A DNA stretch of 64,000 bases from Pseudobdellovibrionaceae bacterium (GTDB lineage: Bacteria > Bdellovibrionota > Bdellovibrionia > Bdellovibrionales > Bdellovibrionaceae), in contig JABWCN010000022.1 of assembly GCA_013359135.1 (NCBI GenBank), positions 62,001 through 126,000 on the forward strand, read 5' to 3'. The position numbers and the translations under genes were made by a program. The notes beneath the pieces are model-generated. The model was not told the origin of the DNA. It did no database searches and worked only from the letters and a program-made list of their open reading frames with translations. The first letter of the stretch is position 1; each line of letters starts with the position of its first letter. Of this stretch, positions 36,329 through 44,887 are shown one piece after another.

Positions 36329-36378
36329 AAATCAAACGTTTGTTTGAATAAAATTGACTTCAAACAAACGTTTGATTT
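36329..36378. promoter_or_regulatory. large perfect inverted repeat, likely TetR operator
   Basis: A 20-bp arm (36329-36348) and its exact reverse complement TTCAAACAAACGTTTGATTT (36359-36378) are separated by 10 nt. Each arm contains the 10-bp palindrome CAAACGTTTG, so there may be two TetR dimer sites. A TTGACT -35-like hexamer (36354-36359) lies in the spacer, so bound repressor would block the promoter of the tetR-tolC-RND operon. Confidence 0.85.
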
Positions 36379-36392
36379 AGCATGGTCATATC

Positions 36393-37025
36393 ATGACACC
36401 TAAAGAAGAACTAAGCACTCGAGAACTAATTAAAGCCAAAGCTCTAAAACTTTTTGCAGAAAAAGGAATTGACGGAGTTAGCGTCAGGGAGATTGCTAAA
36501 GAGACAGGGCAAAATATTAGTCAAATAAGTTATTATTTTGAAAGTAAAGAAGGTTTGTATCGAACTATTATTAAAGATCATTCTCAGGTCATCTCGCAAA
36601 AAATTCATGATGTGATACTTAATTTGAAAGATGAGAAGTTAACTCCCTCTCATTTTGAAGCAGAAATGAAAAAGTTTATTGCGATCTTTGTCGATATGAG
36701 ACTACAAAATCCCCATATATCAAGAATCATGCAACGAGAAACGTTAGATGGAATGCCTTTTGTAAAAGATATCCACAATGAAACTATTAAGCCTTTAGTT
36801 GGTTTAATAGAGTCTATTATGGAAAAATCTCAAAAAATGAATATTGTAAAAAAAGATGTTCCAGTGAGAGTTTTTTTTATTTTATTAACTGAATCTATCT
36901 GGGGCTTTATGGCAAAAAAAGAGTGTAAATGGGATTTGATGGCAAAGACTTGTAACTTCCCAAAAGATCGCGATTTATTTATTGAAAATGTTTATAATAT
37001 TTTTTTTAAAGGGATTTTAAAATGA
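36393..37025 (+). CDS. TetR family transcriptional repressor
   Basis: 210 residues. The N-terminal TetR DNA-binding domain is clear: TRELIKAKALKLFAEKGIDG, VSVREIAKETGQNISQISYY (HTH) and YYFESKEGLYRTII. The C-terminal ligand domain resembles the CerR/AcrR-type DUF1956 group (FVDMRLQNPHISRIMQRE). The start follows the operator palindrome by only 14 nt and has no ribosome site, so the mRNA may be nearly leaderless. It overlaps the TolC-like gene by ATGA, putting repressor and pump in one autoregulated operon. Confidence 0.92.
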   Translation: MTPKEELSTRELIKAKALKLFAEKGIDGVSVREIAKETGQNISQISYYFESKEGLYRTIIKDHSQVISQKIHDVILNLKDEKLTPSHFEAEMKKFIAIFVDMRLQNPHISRIMQRETLDGMPFVKDIHNETIKPLVGLIESIMEKSQKMNIVKKDVPVRVFFILLTESIWGFMAKKECKWDLMAKTCNFPKDRDLFIENVYNIFFKGILK

Positions 37026-38464
37026 AAACAAAAAATATATTTTTTGCTTATGTGATGACTTTAACTTCTATAAGAGTTTATGCCCAGAATGGAGAATGGA
37101 CGTTAGAGCAATTTCGCAATGAAATTCGCTCTAAGAATACCCTTTTTAAAACCTACGATAAATCTAGAGAGATTTCAGAATTAAAATTGAAGACTGGTGA
37201 TCTTGTTTTAACCCCAATTTTTTTTATGAGTGCTGGATATTTATCTGATAAAAAGCAGCCAAATCAACTCACGGCTAATGAATCATCAGCTCAGAAGTAT
37301 TCCTTGGGATTTTCAAAAAAGTTTTCGTCTGGCACTAACATTAAAATTTCAGGTGACTTGAGCGAAGCAAAAAACAATGGTATTCAAAGTCCATTATTTT
37401 CTAGTTATGAAAAGTACTCTGTTGGTTCTCTAGGGCTGAGTTTATCTCAATCCTTATTAAAAGATAGTTTTGGTGAGTTGACCTCGGTAAGAAGAGAACG
37501 AGAAGATGTACAAAAAAAACTTGAAGAGTTATCTACCGACATCCAAGAAAGGCAATTGTATTTAGAAGCTGAATTTCTTTTTTGGGATACGATCTATACG
37601 GATGCTGAAGTTAAGCAAAGAGAAGCCTCATTACAAAGAGCAACTAAAATTGAAAACTGGATTCAAAAACGTTATAGTGATGGGATTGCTGATAAGGCTG
37701 ACTTCATGAATGCTAAAGCCTTAAAAGCAACTCGGGAGTTACAGTTAATAGCAAGTCTTGATGATCAAAAAAGTCTACAACGCAAGGTAAGAGATTTTAT
37801 TGAGTCTGCAGAAAAAAATTCTATTCCACGATTTAAGGGTGATTTGAATGAAATGAGATCATTGAGTTTTTATCTCCCAAAAACAAACGATTTTACAAAA
37901 ATAGATGTGCAAGCTTCCATTTTAGAACAAGCTTTAAAGAAGACGGTTTTAAAAGAGGTGATAGCTAATCAAAAGTCAGATTTACAGCTAAGTGCCAGTT
38001 ATAATACTAATGCCTATGATGCGACAAAATCAGCAACAGCACTGGTTGGAGATTTGTCTAAGACAGATACTCCAACCGCCCAAATTGCACTTACTTGGAC
38101 GTATGTTTTAGATTCTGAAGAGAAAAAAGCTCTGACATTGCAAAATGAAAAAGAATTACAGTTAAGTCAGTTGAAGTTACAACGAAAAAAAATTGAAAGC
38201 GTCTCGTATTGGGAGGAGCTATCTCGCAGGTATAATGAACTTACAAGTAAAATATCAGCAATGACAAAAGTGACTGAGTTTCAAAGAGAGCGAGCAAAAG
38301 CAGAACAAGATAAGTTAGCAAAAGGAAGATCGATTACCTCACAAGTGATTACCTCAGAGCAAGAAGCAAGTGATTCTGAATTGACATTACTTAAACTAAA
38401 AGCAGAGCAAAGAAAACTTGAAGGACAAGGTTTGTTATTTATCCAAAATAGGGAGTCTTTATGA
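37022..38464 (+). CDS. TolC-like outer-membrane efflux protein
   Basis: 480 residues. The signal peptide (MKTKNIFFAYVMTLTSIRVYAQ) is followed by two repeated halves of long coiled-coil helices (for example VRREREDVQKKLEELSTDIQ and TEFQRERAKAEQDKLAKGRS) alternating with beta-strand segments (KYSLGFSKKFSSGTNIKISG, YSVGSLGLSLSQSLL), the TolC/OEP architecture. Expected to form a trimeric exit duct for the RND pump encoded next. ATGA overlaps at both ends show tight coupling. Confidence 0.85.
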   Translation: MKTKNIFFAYVMTLTSIRVYAQNGEWTLEQFRNEIRSKNTLFKTYDKSREISELKLKTGDLVLTPIFFMSAGYLSDKKQPNQLTANESSAQKYSLGFSKKFSSGTNIKISGDLSEAKNNGIQSPLFSSYEKYSVGSLGLSLSQSLLKDSFGELTSVRREREDVQKKLEELSTDIQERQLYLEAEFLFWDTIYTDAEVKQREASLQRATKIENWIQKRYSDGIADKADFMNAKALKATRELQLIASLDDQKSLQRKVRDFIESAEKNSIPRFKGDLNEMRSLSFYLPKTNDFTKIDVQASILEQALKKTVLKEVIANQKSDLQLSASYNTNAYDATKSATALVGDLSKTDTPTAQIALTWTYVLDSEEKKALTLQNEKELQLSQLKLQRKKIESVSYWEELSRRYNELTSKISAMTKVTEFQRERAKAEQDKLAKGRSITSQVITSEQEASDSELTLLKLKAEQRKLEGQGLLFIQNRESL

Positions 38465-41400
38465 ATTTAGCTGCATTGTCGATTAAACGTCCCATATTTA
38501 TAACGTGTATAGTTATATTGATGTTAATAATGGGATTTGTCAGTTTAAAAAAAATGCCTGTGGATTTATTTCCTGACGTTACATTTCCTACTATATTTGT
38601 ACAAATAACATACCCTGGAGCCTCTCCGATTGATGTTGAAAAGCAAGTAGCTAAGCCCATTGAAGATGAGTTAGGATCTCTTTCTGGTTTAAAAACCCTG
38701 ACTTCAAACAATTTGGACTCAGCAGCTTTTGTGATTCTTCAGTTTAAACTAGGAACCGATATTAAAGAGGTTGAACAGCAAGTTAGGAATCGAATTAATA
38801 ACGTTCGTAGAAAATTACCTAATGACATCAAAGAGCCCATTATTCGTAGGTTTGACCCCGCAGATCAGGCCGTAATGACTTTAGCTATTCTTTCAAAGTT
38901 AGATGCCGCTAAACTTTATGACATAGTCGATGAACAAATTAAGCCACAGGTAGAAAGAATTCCAGATGTTGGTCAGCTTAATATTGTTGGTGGACGTAAA
39001 CAAGAAATTCATATCTTAGTAGATAAGGATAAGTTGCAAGATCGTAATCTTTCTATGTCTCAAATTTCTAGAAGAATTGAAGACACGTCAAAAGATGTTC
39101 CAATCGGAAAAGTAGAAAATACCAAGAAAGAAACAGTCTTAAGAACATTAGGAGAATTTAATAGTCTTTCTCAGATTGAAAACATATCGGTAAACTTTTT
39201 AGGATCTGATAGATCTGTAAAACTTAAAGAAATTGCAACAGTAGAACGTTCTTTAGAAGATGTGAAGCGTGTTTCTAGTATAGATAATCAAAATGCTATT
39301 TTTTTAGATGTATTTAAACAGAGTGGTTCAAACACTGTAGCAGTTACAGATGCTGTAAAATCAACAATGGAAAAAATAAACGCATACTTGCAGCAAAAGA
39401 ACATTGATGCAAAACTGATTTTAATTCGAGATTCTTCTATTCCTATTAGATTAAATATTGCTGATGTTAAAGAGAGTATTTCTATTGGTATTTTGTTGTG
39501 TATTGTAGTCGTGTTTTTTTTCTTGGGCTCTTTCCGATCCACATTTATTACTGGGATGGCTTTGCCGAATTCGCTTTTGGGTGGATTTGTTTTGATGATG
39601 ATGATGGGGTTTTCAATTAACATCATGACTTTATTGGCATTGTCGCTAGCGGTAGGACTTTTGATTGATGATGCTATTGTTGTTCGGGAAAATATTTTTA
39701 GACATATGGAGATGGGTAAGGATCCGATTAAAGCGGCACTTGAAGGAACTGCAGAAGTATCACAAGCTGTTATTGCAACAACACTTGTGGTTATTGCTGT
39801 ATTTGGACCTATTGCTTTTGTTCAAGGAATTATAGGACAGTTTTTCAGACAGTTTGGTTTGACGATTGTATTTACTATGTTAATTTCTTTGTTTGATGCC
39901 TTTACTATGGCTCCGATGTTGTCGGCTTATCTTGCAACAAAAAATGAGCATGAAAAAGGAAATGGTCCTATCGCTTATTTGTTGAAAGCTTTTGATCGAT
40001 TACAAACTAAATTAGAAGATCTTTATGAATCGACTATTCGCATGACCTTGAAGTTTAGAAAATCAGTTTTAGTTTTTGCTATCTTTGTATTTATATTTTC
40101 TATGTTTCTAGCGAAGTATGTTCCAAAGACTTTTTTACCACCAAATGATATAGGTGAGTTTGCGATTATTATCGAAAAACCAGTAGGGACCTCTATTTAT
40201 GAGACTGAATCTTTTATGAAAACTCTTGAGGAGAAAATAAGAGAAGAAAAAAGTATTCAGCTGATCGCAAGAACTGTAGGAACTAATGAAGGAGAGGCTA
40301 ATAAAGGTAACTATTTTATCAAGTTAGTTCCTGCAAAGGAGAGAAAATACAATACGACAGAAATTAAAGACATTATGAGGACAAGGTTAAATGAATTTGC
40401 TAAAGATGCTACTATTGCGGTAACCGATATTGATATTTCAGGGGGAGGTCAAAAACCTTTGAATTTGTATCTTACGGGTGAAAATTTAGAAACATTGACT
40501 CAATTTGCAAATGACTTAAAAGTAAGGTTGTCTAAGATTCAAGGACTCGTTGATGTGGATACCAACTTCAGAAGTGGTAAACCTGAGTTTCATGTTAAGT
40601 TTGATCGTGAACGTTCGGAAGCTCTTGGTGTGTCCACCGTTGTTGTCGGCAATGAGTTAAGGGCTAGAACAGAGGGAACAGAACCAGCTATTTTTAGAGA
40701 GAATGGTATTGAGTACAAAGTACGATTGCGATTCAAGGAAGAAGACAGAGATTTGAGGGCTAACTTTGGTAGTACGCAGATTCCTAACTCTAACTTTAAT
40801 ATGATTCCTTTGAGCCGAGTTGCTAAGGGAGAAGATAGTCTAGGATATTCCCAAATTAACAGACAAAATAAAAATAGATTTATAGCTATCACCGCAAATC
40901 TTGCAAGCGGTGGAAATCTAGGGAGTGTGACTCAAGAAATTGAATCTATTCTTAAAAATGAAATTAAGCCTCCGTTGGGCGTTGAATATGCATTTGTTGG
41001 ACAGGCAGAAGATTTTAAAGATTTGATGGCCAATATGATTTTAGCTATGGGGCTTGGAATTATTTTTATTTATTTAGTTCTAGCTTCTCTGTATGAGAGT
41101 TTTATCACTCCTATCACTATTTTATTAGCATTACCATTGGCGATCAGTGGAGCTATGGGTGGATTATTTATTTTTAATAAAACAATTGATATTTTTTCCT
41201 TGATTGGGATTGTTATGTTGCTTGGGGTGGTTGCTAAAAATTCCATTTTACTTGTTGATTATACCAAGAAACTTATCGATGAAGGCCAGGAGATTAATGC
41301 TGCTTTAATCAAAGCCTGCAGAACACGTCTAAGGCCAATTTTAATGACTTCCTTCGCATTAATTGCCGGGACCTTGCCTATTGCCATAGGGTTGACAGAA

Positions 41401-41550
41401 TTAGGAGCTCAACGACAATCTATGGGGGTATCGATTATAGGTGGAGTTGTAAGTTCTACTTTGCTAACTTTGATCGTAGTACCTGCAGCTTTTGGATACA
41501 TTGAAAACTTTAGTCAGAGAATGCGAAAATTAGCAAAAAAATTAGTTTAG
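38461..41550 (+). CDS. RND family efflux transporter (AcrB/MdtB-type)
   Basis: 1029 residues, the normal length. Starts SIKRPIFITCIVILMLIMGF with the RPIF motif and first membrane helix. Contains the porter-domain TYPGASPIDVEKQVAKPIED, the TM4 proton-relay segment LAVGLLIDDAIVVREN with two Asp, and a second half repeating the pattern (ALPLAISGAMGGLF, GVVAKNSILLVDY, ACRTRLRPILMTSFALIAG). Proton-driven export of drugs or lipophilic compounds. A periplasmic adaptor (MFP/HlyD-type) normally sits with AcrB-type pumps but none is encoded here. Ends 2 bp before the convergent selO stop. Confidence 0.95.
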   Translation: MNLAALSIKRPIFITCIVILMLIMGFVSLKKMPVDLFPDVTFPTIFVQITYPGASPIDVEKQVAKPIEDELGSLSGLKTLTSNNLDSAAFVILQFKLGTDIKEVEQQVRNRINNVRRKLPNDIKEPIIRRFDPADQAVMTLAILSKLDAAKLYDIVDEQIKPQVERIPDVGQLNIVGGRKQEIHILVDKDKLQDRNLSMSQISRRIEDTSKDVPIGKVENTKKETVLRTLGEFNSLSQIENISVNFLGSDRSVKLKEIATVERSLEDVKRVSSIDNQNAIFLDVFKQSGSNTVAVTDAVKSTMEKINAYLQQKNIDAKLILIRDSSIPIRLNIADVKESISIGILLCIVVVFFFLGSFRSTFITGMALPNSLLGGFVLMMMMGFSINIMTLLALSLAVGLLIDDAIVVRENIFRHMEMGKDPIKAALEGTAEVSQAVIATTLVVIAVFGPIAFVQGIIGQFFRQFGLTIVFTMLISLFDAFTMAPMLSAYLATKNEHEKGNGPIAYLLKAFDRLQTKLEDLYESTIRMTLKFRKSVLVFAIFVFIFSMFLAKYVPKTFLPPNDIGEFAIIIEKPVGTSIYETESFMKTLEEKIREEKSIQLIARTVGTNEGEANKGNYFIKLVPAKERKYNTTEIKDIMRTRLNEFAKDATIAVTDIDISGGGQKPLNLYLTGENLETLTQFANDLKVRLSKIQGLVDVDTNFRSGKPEFHVKFDRERSEALGVSTVVVGNELRARTEGTEPAIFRENGIEYKVRLRFKEEDRDLRANFGSTQIPNSNFNMIPLSRVAKGEDSLGYSQINRQNKNRFIAITANLASGGNLGSVTQEIESILKNEIKPPLGVEYAFVGQAEDFKDLMANMILAMGLGIIFIYLVLASLYESFITPITILLALPLAISGAMGGLFIFNKTIDIFSLIGIVMLLGVVAKNSILLVDYTKKLIDEGQEINAALIKACRTRLRPILMTSFALIAGTLPIAIGLTELGAQRQSMGVSIIGGVVSSTLLTLIVVPAAFGYIENFSQRMRKLAKKLV

Positions 41551-41552
41551 GA

Positions 41553-43139
41553 TTAGGGTGCGCTTTGGAGTGAGCTCTCTTCAAGGCGCCTGATTTTTTT
41601 ATTAAATAAAGACCAGTCGTCTTCAGAATCAATTAGAGACCAAATTGTCTCAATCTCGTCAATAAGTAAAGTCTCAGGATATTCTTGAGATGTGGATCTG
41701 TAGTTTATCTGATCTGAGTTTGATAACTCAAAAAAAGTTTCAATAAATGAAATCAATCGCTGTGTTTGCTCTTCAAACGGCTTAAATGCAGTATTTAAGT
41801 GCGTTGAATTTAATAATCTAGATTTTAAGTAAAAGTAAAATTCCTCATAGGAAGGGCTTTTTTTAAAAGGGAGTGTGGTTATCTTTTCAGAGATATCACT
41901 AATCCAAGAAAAAAAATGGGTTAACAGCTCTTCAGACACTTTAAAAAGGTCAGAGTTGATGAGTTCATTTAATAATTCAGTTTGTAAAAGATCACCAAAG
42001 GCTTCTTGAGCGGAGGATGTCGTAGATGGAATCAATGGCAAATGATAAAAGCGATAGAAGGCAGAGTCAGGGGATAGGTTTTTAGGTTGTAAATTTAATT
42101 TTCTTAGGAGCCGTCTTACCATGTGAAGAGAGAAATACTTGTTAAAAAGAATTGTTAGATCTTCTTGGTTTTTATTTCTAAAATCATTAAGAAACAAATC
42201 TTGAGATTCTGTTGATGTATAAAACAAACATTTTCTAAGTTGCTCCAGATTCCATAAGAAGGCTTGTGGTTGTTGGCCAAAAGAATATAAACCCTGATTA
42301 TCAAAATAAGCAGCTGTAAAGTTGGGATCAAATGTTGGTAAAAAACGATAAGGGCCGTAGTCAAAGCTTTCGCCAGAAATATTAATATTGTCAGTATTAA
42401 GCACTCCATGTACGAACCCAGAGACCATATAAGCTGCAACTAAATCTGTAAGCCTCCAGACGGAGAAAAAAAATAAATCAAGAAAAGGGTACTGACCTTT
42501 AGACTCATGCGGGTAAAAATGTTTTAGAGAGTATTCTGTTAGAGTTTCAATATTCTCCTTGTTTTGAAAATAAAATAATCTTTGAAAAGTTCCAATGCGA
42601 ATATGTCCATGACTATATCTGGTAAGAACAGAAGATCTAGTTGGTGAGGGTTCATCATAGCGGATTAAACTCTCCGCTGTTTCAATGATTGAAAAGGTTT
42701 TCGAGGTGGGAACATTCTGAAACTCTAAATAAGCGCTGCACAGAGCTTCTCTGACGGCTCCTTTAAGAGTTAATCTTCCATCTCCTCGCCTTGAATAGGG
42801 GGTTGTACCGCTTCCTTTGGTGCCAATTTCAAAGAGATTTTGATTAGTATCACGGAATTGGGCAAAAAGGAAACCCCGCCCGTCGCCAAGTTCAGGATTG
42901 TAATTATGAAATTGATGGCCATGATAGCGCAGTGCTAAAGGTTTTACTACATTATTGGGTAATGGTTTAAACTTAAGAAAGTGATTAATAATAGTTTCTT
43001 TAGAGTTAGGATCGATTCCTAAAAGTTGAAAAATTTTTTTATTAACAAATCTAATTTCTTTAAAGTCAAAATCCCCAGCTAGAACTTCATCATAAAAATC
43101 AGGCCCTAGGCTGTAGATAGGAGGAGATAGCGTGATCAA
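41553..43139 (-). CDS. selO: SelO/YdiU family protein adenylyltransferase
   Basis: 528 residues. Pseudokinase-fold enzyme that AMPylates proteins using ATP. Blocks: ALRYHGHQFHNYNPELGDGR, GTKGSGTTPYSRRGDGRLTL (nucleotide loop), REALCSAYLEFQNVPTSKTF, and GFVHGVLNTDNINISGESFD with catalytic Asp/Asn in HGVLNTDN, then FDYGPYRFLP. Known SelO proteins often end with a redox-active Cys or Sec; this one ends in a Ser/Glu stretch without Cys, so redox control by the C-terminus seems missing. Monocistronic; a terminator lies upstream. Confidence 0.92.
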   Translation of the reverse strand: MITLSPPIYSLGPDFYDEVLAGDFDFKEIRFVNKKIFQLLGIDPNSKETIINHFLKFKPLPNNVVKPLALRYHGHQFHNYNPELGDGRGFLFAQFRDTNQNLFEIGTKGSGTTPYSRRGDGRLTLKGAVREALCSAYLEFQNVPTSKTFSIIETAESLIRYDEPSPTRSSVLTRYSHGHIRIGTFQRLFYFQNKENIETLTEYSLKHFYPHESKGQYPFLDLFFFSVWRLTDLVAAYMVSGFVHGVLNTDNINISGESFDYGPYRFLPTFDPNFTAAYFDNQGLYSFGQQPQAFLWNLEQLRKCLFYTSTESQDLFLNDFRNKNQEDLTILFNKYFSLHMVRRLLRKLNLQPKNLSPDSAFYRFYHLPLIPSTTSSAQEAFGDLLQTELLNELINSDLFKVSEELLTHFFSWISDISEKITTLPFKKSPSYEEFYFYLKSRLLNSTHLNTAFKPFEEQTQRLISFIETFFELSNSDQINYRSTSQEYPETLLIDEIETIWSLIDSEDDWSLFNKKIRRLEESSLQSAP

Positions 43140-43159
43140 AATGAAAGTCCTTTAAAAAG

Positions 43160-43189
43160 AAAAAGAGCAAGTAAACACTTGCTCTTTTT
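43160..43189. terminator. intrinsic terminator after hsp20
   Basis: AAAAAGAGCAAGT (43160-43172) pairs perfectly with ACTTGCTCTTTTT (43177-43189) over an AAAC loop. A 13-bp stem whose ends provide A- and U-tracts in both directions. It separates hsp20 from selO, both on the minus strand. Confidence 0.9.
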
Positions 43190-43218
43190 AGATGAGGGAG
43201 GGAATTGGCAGTTGGATA

Positions 43219-43728
43219 TCAATGACTTTCCTCTTTTTTACCAAGCAGTTTTTCAAACAAGTTTTTCGAGCCTGTAGCAACACTTATAGTCTTGGTTGCC
43301 TTAGATGCTTCCTTAGGTAAGTAGACTTGTAAGACCCCATCGGAGTAGCTTGCTTCAATTTTATTTTCGTCAACATTTTCCGGAAGTCTAAATGCTCTTT
43401 CGAATCTACCGTAGGTTTTCTCCGTTCTGAAGAAACCTTCTTTTTCTACTTTACTTTCAGATTTTCTTTCTCCATGAACCTTAAGGACTCGATCATTAAA
43501 CTCAACTTTAATATCACTTTCTTTTACTCCTGGAATATCGAAACTCATCAAGTAGCCTGCATCAGTTTCCTTCACTTCGGAATGTGGTTGATAATGAGTT
43601 TGGAATTCTCCAGTGATAGCAGGAGAAGCATTTGCGAAATCATTGAAGATTTCATCAAACTCCTTCATTAAGTTCCAGGTTGAAGTGTATGGCAAATTAT
43701 TGCTTGGGCTGAATAATGATCTTCTCAT
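43219..43728 (-). CDS. Hsp20/alpha-crystallin small heat-shock protein
   Basis: Start at ATG 43728 (MRRSLFSPSN), with AAGGAGA 5-6 nt upstream; a longer in-frame start lacks this. 169 residues. The alpha-crystallin domain covers about 50-145: HSEVKETDAGYLMSFDIPGV, IKVEFNDRVLKVHGERK, GRFERAFRLPENVDENKIEA and SDGVLQVYLPK, and the C-terminal KTISVA gives an IxV-like tail. ATP-independent holdase. A heat-shock-type promoter is visible upstream and a strong terminator downstream, so it is a single-gene stress unit. Confidence 0.95.
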   Translation of the reverse strand: MRRSLFSPSNNLPYTSTWNLMKEFDEIFNDFANASPAITGEFQTHYQPHSEVKETDAGYLMSFDIPGVKESDIKVEFNDRVLKVHGERKSESKVEKEGFFRTEKTYGRFERAFRLPENVDENKIEASYSDGVLQVYLPKEASKATKTISVATGSKNLFEKLLGKKEESH

Positions 43729-43800
43729 AAAATCTCCTTCCTTTATGATACTCATTTATTTGAGCTTTTTTAATCTAGGGCTTCTACCCTTTCATACAAA

Positions 43801-43828
43801 AGATGGGATTAAATTTAAAACTGTCAAG
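43801..43828 (-). promoter_or_regulatory. sigma-32-like heat-shock promoter of hsp20
   Basis: On the minus strand CTTGACA (43828-43822), a 13-nt spacer, then TCCCATCT (43808-43801). This is close to the known sigma-32 consensus CTTGAAA-N13/14-CCCCATNT. It sits about 75 nt before the hsp20 start. Confidence 0.6.
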
Positions 43829-43849
43829 TTCTTGGCTTTTTTTTTACAA

Positions 43850-44734
43850 CTATATAATGAATTTTTTTATTAGCTCAAGGGCTAGAGGGTTTGCAATTTT
43901 TCTGGATGCCGTTATTAAAAATAACTCTTCGTTAATAGAATCCACTCTGCCAATTTTAATCAGATCACCATGATTTATATGTTGATTGACATTATGACTT
44001 GCAGCAGGAATTAAACCTAGTCCTTCTTCTGCCATCATTTTTTTTAAACTCACATCTTGTGTTTCTGCTATAACATTAACATTGAGTTGATTGGTTTTAA
44101 ACCAGTGCTCAAGATCACTTCTTAGTTTACTGTGAAATGTTGGAAGAATAAAAGGCTGATTCTTAATTGACGCCGGAAAGTTTTTTCTTAAATTTTTAAA
44201 TTTTTTTGAGCCATATATGTAAACTGGAGTTTTAATCACAGATCTATAAGTTAGGCCTTTCATGTCGGATATTGTAGGTAAAGAATTGGTAACAAACAAA
44301 TCGATTTTATGAGCAACGAGTTCACGGAGTAATTCTTCAAAATTACCTTCAATAAGACTTACTGTGCATGGATTTATTTTATAGGCTGACTTTGTTAGTT
44401 CCATAATGATATGTTTTGGAATACTATCTAGAGCACCGATTTGTAGGTGCACTTTGGTAGTTTGAATGTTATCTTGGAGAACTTCTAACATTTCATTACC
44501 CATTTTAAAAATTTGTCTGGCATAATCTAATGCCATCTTACCATGTTCTGTCAGAATTAGTCTTTTATGCCTGCGTTCAAAAAGAACAATTTCCAAGTGT
44601 TCCTCAAATTGCTTGAGTTGCGCACTTAACGTGGGTTGGCCTAGGCATAATTTCTCAGCCGCTTTAGAAACGCTGCCCTCTTCAGCAATAGTTTGAAAAT
44701 AAAGTAAATGATGATAATTAAGCCACTTGTTCAT
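43850..44734 (-). CDS. LysR family transcriptional regulator, NhaR-like
   Basis: 294 residues. The N-terminal winged HTH is typical: NYHHLLYFQTIAEEGSVSKA, AEKLCLGQPTLSAQLKQFEE, LFERRHKRLILTEHGK. The opening LNYHHLLYF is characteristic of the NhaR subgroup. The remaining residues form the two-lobed effector domain. It is divergent from terC, 153 bp away, with a dyad between them, so it probably controls terC and itself. The cue could be ion or pH stress, judged from subgroup and neighbour only. Confidence 0.9.
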   Translation of the reverse strand: MNKWLNYHHLLYFQTIAEEGSVSKAAEKLCLGQPTLSAQLKQFEEHLEIVLFERRHKRLILTEHGKMALDYARQIFKMGNEMLEVLQDNIQTTKVHLQIGALDSIPKHIIMELTKSAYKINPCTVSLIEGNFEELLRELVAHKIDLFVTNSLPTISDMKGLTYRSVIKTPVYIYGSKKFKNLRKNFPASIKNQPFILPTFHSKLRSDLEHWFKTNQLNVNVIAETQDVSLKKMMAEEGLGLIPAASHNVNQHINHGDLIKIGRVDSINEELFLITASRKIANPLALELIKKFII

Positions 44735-44792
44735 GCGTTATCCTCTTCGAGTGTTAATATAAGAAAACACAAGTATTTTGTATTTAAAAAAA

Positions 44793-44816
44793 CGATAGAT
44801 ATGAGACTATATATCG
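44793..44816. promoter_or_regulatory. candidate LysR-type binding dyad between nhaR-like and terC genes
   Basis: CGATAGATA and TATATATCG form a 9-bp inverted repeat with one mismatch around a 6-nt centre, and a T-N11-A pattern fits inside. Placement in the divergent promoter gap is typical for LysR regulators. Prediction only. Confidence 0.4.
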
Positions 44817-44887
44817 ATTTGATAAAAGTAAAGTTTTCTGTAATTATAAATGAAGTACTTAAGTGTTCAATAAGGAGTGTATAGTTT

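Noticed and set aside
44735-44887. Possible manganese (yybP-ykoY) riboswitch before terC
   Set aside because: The 150-nt AT-rich gap lacks the conserved loops of that riboswitch; only a LysR-like dyad was seen.
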